DNA of 50,120 bases from Verrucomicrobiales bacterium (lineage in GTDB: Bacteria; Verrucomicrobiota; Verrucomicrobiia; Verrucomicrobiales; DEV007): positions 1-50,120 of the forward strand of contig JAAZZC010000272.1 in assembly GCA_014239335.1 (NCBI GenBank), in the 5' to 3' direction. The notes beneath the pieces are model-generated. The model did no database searches. It worked only from the letters and a program-made list of their open reading frames with translations, and was not told the DNA's origin. Each line of letters starts with the position of its first letter. Position 1 is the first letter of the stretch. A program made the position numbers and the translations under genes. Below, one piece after another: positions 44,915 to 50,120 of this stretch.

Positions 44915-46387
44915 TTAACCTATCACTTCGCCAATCACATTCCCTTCGACATTTGTAAGTCGCCGCTCGATGCCGTTATGGTAAAACGTCAATTTCTCGT
45001 GGTCGAGGCCGAGCAGGTGCAGGATCGTCGCGTTGAAATCGTAGAGCGGATGGACGTTATGGATGGCTTTGCGCCCGAGTTCGTCCGTGAGTCCGTGACT
45101 CACGCCAGGTTTAACACCTGCGCCGGTCATCCAACAGGTGAACCCGTCGGGGTTGTGGTCGCGCCCTTTTGCGCCTCTCTGGAACATCGGCATGCGCCCG
45201 AATTCGGTGCACCACACGACGAGGGTCTCTTCGAGTAAACCACGATCGCGCAAGTCTTTGATAAGTGCTGTAGCCGGTTGGTCGAGGATCTCGGCATGCA
45301 CGTCATATTGTTTCTTGAGATCTTTGTGGCCGTCCCAGTTGAGTGTTCCGCCGCTGGCGTAGGCTCCGTTGAATAGTTGAACAAAGCGTACGCCACTTTC
45401 GATCAATCGTCGTGCGAGAATACAGTTCTTTGCAAAGCCTGCCTTGATTGGATTCGAAGCATTGTCCGCACCGTAGCTCTTCAGGACGTGAGCAGGCTCT
45501 GAATTTAGATCACCGATTTCCGGGACGCTAAGTTGCATTCTCGCTGCAAGTTCATAGCTGGCAATACGGGCAGCGAGTTTGCCATCACCCGGATGCTTTT
45601 CGAGATGGCGTGCATTCATCCGTTGAAGGAGCGAACGGGCGGCTTGATTTTGGTCAGTCGTGATTCCGGCTGGCGGATCCAGATGTAGTAACGGTTTGGA
45701 GGCGCTGAATGGCGTTCCTTGAAACTCCGCCGGAAGGAATCCGGGTCCCCAGTTATTGACACTGGATTGCGGGATTCCCCGAGGATCGGGGATCGATACG
45801 AAGGCAGGTAGATTCTGATTTTCACTTCCTAGTGCATAACTGACCCAGCCGCCCATGCTTGGGAAACCATCCTGAACGAAGCCAGTCGAGAGAAAATTCT
45901 CTGCGGGCCCGTGGGTGTTTGATTTGCTGGTAAGCGAGTGGATAAAAGCGATATCGTCAGTCAGTTCCGCGAGGTTTGGGATCATCTCCGAGACCATCTT
46001 TCCGGTTTGTCCCCGCGGTCGGAATTCGTACTGTGGCTTTGCCAGATTACCTGAGGGGCCCTGAAAAGTCACTGCCGGCCCGCCAGCTAGAGGTTTGCCG
46101 TCTTGTTTAATCAATTCTGGCTTATAGTCCCAGGTCTCCAATTGGCTAACGGCTCCCGGGCAGAAGATTACGAGAACATTCTTTGCCTTCGGAGCGAAGT
46201 GCGGCGCACGAGGGGCATAGGGTCGCGATGGATCGATCACTGGCTGTTTTCCCGCAAGTAATCCCTCGGTCCCAAGTAAACTCGTCAGCGCGATCGAACT
46301 CAGTGCAGTGGCACTGTTACCTAGGAATGCGCGACGATCCAATAACTGCCGTCCGCTTGGTGAAATATGTTCGGCGCCGTTTCTCAT
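44915..46387 (-). CDS. DUF1501 domain protein, Tat-exported
   Basis: 490-residue protein of the DUF1501 family (alkaline-phosphatase/sulfatase-like fold) that is abundant in Planctomycetes and Verrucomicrobia. A twin-arginine signal ([14 protein letters not shown] at 18-19) directs export. Family marks are [65 protein letters not shown] and the final [11 protein letters not shown]. It overlaps the upstream PSD1 gene by four bases (ATGA). DUF1501 and PSD1 genes almost always occur as such a pair. Substrate is unknown; polysaccharide or sulfatide handling is often suggested. Confidence 0.93.
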   Translation of the reverse strand: MRNGAEHISPSGRQLLDRRAFLGNSATALSSIALTSLLGTEGLLAGKQPVIDPSRPYAPRAPHFAPKAKNVLVIFCPGAVSQLETWDYKPELIKQDGKPLAGGPAVTFQGPSGNLAKPQYEFRPRGQTGKMVSEMIPNLAELTDDIAFIHSLTSKSNTHGPAENFLSTGFVQDGFPSMGGWVSYALGSENQNLPAFVSIPDPRGIPQSSVNNWGPGFLPAEFQGTPFSASKPLLHLDPPAGITTDQNQAARSLLQRMNARHLEKHPGDGKLAARIASYELAARMQLSVPEIGDLNSEPAHVLKSYGADNASNPIKAGFAKNCILARRLIESGVRFVQLFNGAYASGGTLNWDGHKDLKKQYDVHAEILDQPATALIKDLRDRGLLEETLVVWCTEFGRMPMFQRGAKGRDHNPDGFTCWMTGAGVKPGVSHGLTDELGRKAIHNVHPLYDFNATILHLLGLDHEKLTFYHNGIERRLTNVEGNVIGEVIG

Positions 46388-49344
46388 GGAATAAAAAGAA
46401 ATTCGTTACTGTTGAATATTGCCCGGCACAGAGTTTCTAGGCCCTGTCGGTGCACTACCGATTCTGCGTCAGCCATTTCGTTCGGATGTGGATCACGGCC
46501 GTAAGCGAGCCAATACGTGCGTGCGACTTGGGCTGGCACCTGTGCACCGGCATCTTCCCTGACGCGTTTTGCCATCGCTTCGGATTCATCGATCGTGAAT
46601 TGGCTATTGAACAGGTTCAGTGCCTGAATTGGTGTCGTGCTCTGCCGTCTGCGTGATACGCTCTGGCCAGCGTCAGGACAATCGAATGCGCCAAAGACTG
46701 AATCAGGCTCCATTCTGATCTTGTGCGCGTAGATCATACGGCGCAGGCCATCGCCTTGAAATTTTAAAATCGGAGGGAATCCACTGAGTCCGCCGCGTGA
46801 GAAAAATAGATCGAACCCGGGTCCACCGGTTTTCAGATTCAGTCTTCCGCTAACTGCCAACATTGCATCGCGGATACCTTCTGCTTCCAGACGACGGGAT
46901 GGGAACCGCCACAATAGCCGCACCTCGGCATCTTTGGCACTCGCATGTGTCACGATCTGTTCCGATTGTCGGTAAGTATCTGATAGAACGATTAAACGGT
47001 GCAAGTGCTTCACTGACCAACCTGATCGGATAAATTCCGCGGCTAACCAGTCAAGGAGTCTGGGGTGAGATGGGGCGGCGCCGATCTTACCGAAATCATT
47101 TGCTGTCTCAACGATTCCGATCCCGAAATGTCCCTGCCAGATCCTATTGACTGCAACACGAGCTGTGAGTGGATTTTTCTCGTCAGCTATCCATTTTGCC
47201 AATGCTACCCGGCGCTCCGATTCAGGCGCATCTTTTGCTAAAGATAAATCACCGAGTGCACTCAGCACAGTTGGAGTAACTTCCTCTTCGGGTTGTTCGG
47301 CATCGCCACGATTTAAAATGTGAACTGGATCGGGTTTGCCAAAAATCCCTCCAAAGACTGATCTGGATTTGGAAAATTCTCTTAGCTGAGCCTCTATATT
47401 GCTTTTCTCCTGCATTAGGGACTTGGACTTTGATTGTTGTTTGGGATCCTGAGCGATTACACCAACTTGATTCTTTTGTACTTCAGGGGCGCTGGTACAG
47501 GCTTCAATTTCGCGTATCGTCCAGTGCTTGTGTTGTCTCTCATTTGCCCATTCCAATTCGATGCCGGTGGCTCCCGGTACTGGATCGAAAACGATAGAAT
47601 AAAACCCATCATGTTCAGTATCGAGGTGTTCAATCGTGTTGCCGTTGATGACAACATTAGGCAGAGGATTCGCATCACCGCTGAACATTTTGACTGAGAG
47701 ATTAGTGACATCGGAATAGGCTCTTGCAGTGAGATCCTTATCAGAATCGGTAGTGACGCGCACAGTGATCTGTTTCATGCGGCCATTATTGTCGTTACCC
47801 TCGATGTCATTAATGCGGATATGCGAAAGGCTGTGAATTGCTCCCTCTTCGAGCGCCAGTAGTGAGCGCTGTGGGGCCGTTACTGTGCCACCATTTGTTG
47901 TGAAGGTCATGGTTCCGACATCACCGTCGAACGCATTTTCAAAAACGTTATTTCCAGTTCGTCCCGGGCCAGGTTCAACGACTCCGTTAACGATATCGAT
48001 TAGTGATCGGCGGTCCTTCGAATCTGCCACTGCCTGCCATTTTCCCGAATCATCGGCAACCTCGATCACGTATTCAAGCGCCAGCCTGTCTTTGAACTTG
48101 CCGTCACGGTCCCGTGCCCAGACGACACGTTCAATAGTATGTTCGATAGGAAATTCGAGCATTACCCATCCGGTCTTTTCATTGCACATCCAGCTGTGAG
48201 TATTACCAAACTTTCCGTCATTAATAAAATCAAGCTGGTGCCGGTTAGGTTCTTCTTTGCTACCTGAGGCGCTCCTAGTCACGTTGAGTGATGAGAGAGC
48301 AATGTTGTTGCCATTTGAGTCGAATACTTCTAGTTCATCAATGCAGGGCTCGTACAGATTTGTCTTTTGGATGGTGAACCTGATTTTCCGTGCCTTAACC
48401 GGAGCAAATCTTTCGACATTGATTGAGGCTTTAACTGGCGGTCGCTCCACGCCTGACCGAGCGAGAGGTACGAGACCGGCCACGGCACGATCAATTTCAC
48501 GTACACGGGATTTCAACTCTTCCTTCTGCTTGTGTAAGGCCTCTGATTCGGACGATTGGATCGGACGCTCGCCGTAGGACACTCCGGCAAAGAACGCCTG
48601 CATGGAGTAGTAATCCTTTGCCGAGATAGCATCAAATTTGTGATTGTGACAGCGAGCACAACCAACGCTGAGCCCGAGAAATGCCTCACTGGTGTTGATG
48701 ACGATTTCACCTAACTCGTCTTGGCGCGCGAGCCGCATCGATGCAGCATCTTTGCCAATCTGGCCTGGTAACAGGCGAGCTGCCGTTACTAGAAAACCGG
48801 TCCCGGCATCCTTGCCGAACTGATCTCCTGCTATTTGTTCGCGGATGAATTGGTCAAAGGGTGTATCATTATTGAAGGCCGCGATCACGTAGTCCCGATA
48901 TGGCCACGCGTTTGGGCGTGGCGTATTTACTTCGAATCCGTGAGTATCTGCATAGCGCACAACATCGAGCCAGTGTTGGGCCCATCGCTCCCCATAGCGC
49001 GGCGAAGCGAGTAGTTGATCAACGACGCGGTCGTGTACTCCAGAATCAGTGTCGGTGAGGAATGCCGTTACCTGTTCCGGTGACGGTGGAAGCCCAATCA
49101 AATCAAAGTAAACACGTCGGAGCCATGTTAGGCGGTCTGCCGCCTGTGACATAGCTAAACCATTAGCTATTAGTTTCTCCTTAATAAACGCGTCAATGTT
49201 CCAGTCGGCTTTAAACTGGGCGAGGGGTTTAAAAGACCAGTGATCGGTGCGGTCTTCCGGCTTCGCAAGATCGACTCCATCTGGAGCACCCAGCGTCCAG
49301 CCGATCGTCAATAGGACGGACGCAAATGTTAATTGAAATCTCAC
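46384..49344 (-). CDS. PSD1/DUF1553 domain protein (Planctomycete cytochrome-type family)
   Basis: 986-residue exported protein. A signal peptide covers about 1-19. The DUF1549 (PSD1) domain follows ([35 protein letters not shown]), with a CxxCH heme-type motif at 229-233 ([10 protein letters not shown]). A long middle section of about 300-660, with discoidin-like segments ([21 protein letters not shown]), splits it from the C-terminal DUF1553 domain ([26 protein letters not shown]). The N-terminal PSCyt1 domain of many relatives is missing. The start codon is GTG at 49344. It is translationally coupled to DUF1501 and richer in GC than the surrounding region. Confidence 0.93.
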   Translation of the reverse strand: MRFQLTFASVLLTIGWTLGAPDGVDLAKPEDRTDHWSFKPLAQFKADWNIDAFIKEKLIANGLAMSQAADRLTWLRRVYFDLIGLPPSPEQVTAFLTDTDSGVHDRVVDQLLASPRYGERWAQHWLDVVRYADTHGFEVNTPRPNAWPYRDYVIAAFNNDTPFDQFIREQIAGDQFGKDAGTGFLVTAARLLPGQIGKDAASMRLARQDELGEIVINTSEAFLGLSVGCARCHNHKFDAISAKDYYSMQAFFAGVSYGERPIQSSESEALHKQKEELKSRVREIDRAVAGLVPLARSGVERPPVKASINVERFAPVKARKIRFTIQKTNLYEPCIDELEVFDSNGNNIALSSLNVTRSASGSKEEPNRHQLDFINDGKFGNTHSWMCNEKTGWVMLEFPIEHTIERVVWARDRDGKFKDRLALEYVIEVADDSGKWQAVADSKDRRSLIDIVNGVVEPGPGRTGNNVFENAFDGDVGTMTFTTNGGTVTAPQRSLLALEEGAIHSLSHIRINDIEGNDNNGRMKQITVRVTTDSDKDLTARAYSDVTNLSVKMFSGDANPLPNVVINGNTIEHLDTEHDGFYSIVFDPVPGATGIELEWANERQHKHWTIREIEACTSAPEVQKNQVGVIAQDPKQQSKSKSLMQEKSNIEAQLREFSKSRSVFGGIFGKPDPVHILNRGDAEQPEEEVTPTVLSALGDLSLAKDAPESERRVALAKWIADEKNPLTARVAVNRIWQGHFGIGIVETANDFGKIGAAPSHPRLLDWLAAEFIRSGWSVKHLHRLIVLSDTYRQSEQIVTHASAKDAEVRLLWRFPSRRLEAEGIRDAMLAVSGRLNLKTGGPGFDLFFSRGGLSGFPPILKFQGDGLRRMIYAHKIRMEPDSVFGAFDCPDAGQSVSRRRQSTTPIQALNLFNSQFTIDESEAMAKRVREDAGAQVPAQVARTYWLAYGRDPHPNEMADAESVVHRQGLETLCRAIFNSNEFLFIP

Positions 49345-49410
49345 CTAGGGTTAAGCGTAGGCATGTCCGTTTCTTTTGAAAAGTTCTGTTTTCTTAAAAC
49401 TCTGCAAAAT

Positions 49411-49502
49411 TGGCGGAAGGGGTGGGATTCGAACCCACGGTAGAGTTGCCCCTACACTTGATTTCGAATCAAGCGCCTTAAACCGAGCTCAGCCACCCTT
49501 CC
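49411..49502 (-). tRNA. tRNA-Ser (anticodon CGA), CCA encoded
   Basis: On the minus strand the gene starts GGAAGGG at 49502 and ends CCCTTCC-G-CCA at 49411, forming a 7-bp acceptor stem with encoded CCA. The anticodon loop TTCGAAA, closed by CTTGA/TCAAG, gives anticodon CGA (codon TCG). A long variable arm (GTAGGGGCAACTCTAC) is typical for serine, and the T-arm GTGGGTTCGAATCCCAC is intact. It is a complete gene. Its 3' half is repeated at 44846-44896. Confidence 0.97.
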
Positions 49503-49586
49503 TTTTGATTTTTGCTCTGTAAAATAGAGTGTTGAAGAATAATCTCTTCACTTTTGAAAGCAACCCTCAATCTCTGTAATGCCCTT

Positions 49587-50120
49587 TTAATGCCCTACGA
49601 CATTATTCAGACGGCTAGGATTCTCTAAACCTATATTCCAAAACGTAGTTCCATCATCTATATCAAGATGGTGATCGATGTAGTGTTTCAAAGTAGTCAT
49701 GGACTTATATTCATGCCCCATTTCTTCCTTCACAACATTAAGAGGAACTCCATTTGCAACTCTCATGCTGGCGTAGGTATGGCGATTTATAAGCTTTGGC
49801 CATTGGAGATATCTCTGCCCTATAAGAAGGTTTTTGTTTTTCGATATCTTATCGAAATGGTATCTCCATTTATTTTTGTTTATTTCTCCATCTTCCATTA
49901 ATCCATCTGGGAAGAAATATTCTTTCGATTTCGATTTAATTATATCCATCCAAGGTAGAATCAGATGCTGTAAGTTTGGCTGAATAGGGATTCTTCTTAA
50001 TCTTGATTCGTTCTTTGTTCCTTTGATGAGGATTGTCGGCATTCCAACTTGGTAAAAAGTGATATCGCGGAATTGTCCTCTCATAATTTCGGAAGGCATT
50101 GCACCCGTAAAGACGAGAAG
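49587..50120 (-). CDS. Tyrosine recombinase/integrase, partial, with altered catalytic residues
   Basis: The C-terminal catalytic domain is visible; the 5' part is cut by the window edge, because the frame is open to 50120 and reads LLVFTGAMPSEIMRGQF before the first internal Met. In canonical enzymes the TGxR motif supplies the first catalytic Arg, but here it reads TGAM. IKGTKNESRLRRIPI supplies the beta-hairpin Lys. The HxxR box reads LINRHTYAS, so the Arg is kept but the first His is replaced by Leu. GHEYKSMTTLKHYID keeps the last His and the nucleophile Tyr. It ends 85 bases from the tRNA-Ser 5' end. The losses suggest a decayed or specialised enzyme. Confidence 0.85.
   Translation of the reverse strand, partial: LLVFTGAMPSEIMRGQFRDITFYQVGMPTILIKGTKNESRLRRIPIQPNLQHLILPWMDIIKSKSKEYFFPDGLMEDGEINKNKWRYHFDKISKNKNLLIGQRYLQWPKLINRHTYASMRVANGVPLNVVKEEMGHEYKSMTTLKHYIDHHLDIDDGTTFWNIGLENPSRLNNVVGH

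Larger units (their letters stand above)
44846..49461. mobile_element. Candidate genomic island bounded by tRNA-Ser and its 3' fragment
   Basis: The region holds only the PSD1 and DUF1501 genes and is bounded by direct copies of a tRNA-Ser 3' half. Sampled lines in the DUF1501 gene have about 52-58% G+C, against about 32% in the preceding membrane-protein gene. This is the layout expected after tyrosine-recombinase insertion at a tRNA 3' end. The 80% identity of the repeats suggests an old event, and no recombinase lies inside. Confidence 0.5.

Noticed and set aside
49578-49599. Short tandem repeat TAATGCCCT(T) at the integrase 3' end
   Set aside because: Only two copies of about 9-10 bases at the stop codon; likely chance or slippage and not enough to call an attachment core.

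Overview
The window reads as chromosomal DNA of a free-living, probably marine bacterium of the PVC group, most likely a low-GC Verrucomicrobiota member. No single gene proves this. It rests on the combination of a DUF1501 + PSD1/DUF1553 pair, an exported sulfatase, a DUF1080 protein, a pseudopilin with the H-X9-DG signature, Tat-exported Gfo/Idh/MocA oxidoreductases and an mcsA-mcsB-clpC cluster outside the Firmicutes. Most of the DNA is AT-rich; the block at 44.9-49.3 kb is visibly richer in GC. Genes are densely packed, with short gaps, several convergent pairs a few bases apart, and 1-4 base stop/start overlaps.

Layout. 0-0.85 kb: 3' end of a 23S rRNA gene, a tRNA-less spacer, 5S rRNA and a strong terminator. 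0.9-3.9 kb: aldolase, Gfo/Idh/MocA oxidoreductase and PfkB kinase, a small sugar-catabolism operon. 3.9-5.1 kb: membrane-anchored HtrA-type protease (minus) with a large hairpin abutting its start codon. 5.3-7.2 kb: topoisomerase IV/gyrase B subunit without an adjacent A subunit. 7.2-10.7 kb: a giant protein that I read as a PPi-type phosphoenolpyruvate carboxykinase relative. 10.9-13.1 kb: a duplicated LOG-like protein and a gene broken by one in-frame stop. 13.2-16.5 kb: thioredoxin reductase, DUF1080 protein, Tat-exported oxidoreductase. 16.6-20.6 kb (minus): exported barrel-like protein, biotin synthase, an unrecognised exported protein, diaminopimelate decarboxylase. 20.7-23.2 kb: ribosomal protein L28, sulfatase, SDR. 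23.2-24.9 kb (minus): PHP phosphatase and dihydropteroate synthase. 25.0-26.2 kb: exported protein and pseudopilin. 26.3-31.2 kb (minus): LysR regulator, HAD phosphatase, carB. 31.5-34.9 kb: L21, L27, tRNA methyltransferase, tandem AP2-like protein, ABC ATPase, branched-chain aminotransferase. 35.1-39.3 kb: McsA-McsB-ClpC protein quality control. 39.4-42.7 kb: GT4 glycosyltransferase, lipoprotein, cysteinyl-tRNA synthetase. 42.7-44.8 kb (minus): DUF4177 protein, membrane protein and DUF1593 protein in an overlapping operon. 44.8-49.5 kb: PSD1 and DUF1501 genes bracketed by an intact tRNA-Ser and a decayed direct copy of its 3' half. 49.6 kb to the right edge: a partial tyrosine recombinase lacking two expected catalytic residues.

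Most of the window is housekeeping (translation, amino acid, cofactor and nucleotide synthesis, proteostasis). The accessory content is for scavenging sugars and sulfated polymers, plus the tRNA-Ser-bounded block. The observations most worth pursuing are the tRNA-Ser-bounded island with its non-canonical recombinase, the PPi-PEPCK candidate, the single-stop pseudogene at 12.2 kb, and the hairpin in front of the HtrA protease. I saw no clear new defence system, CRISPR array or insertion sequence.
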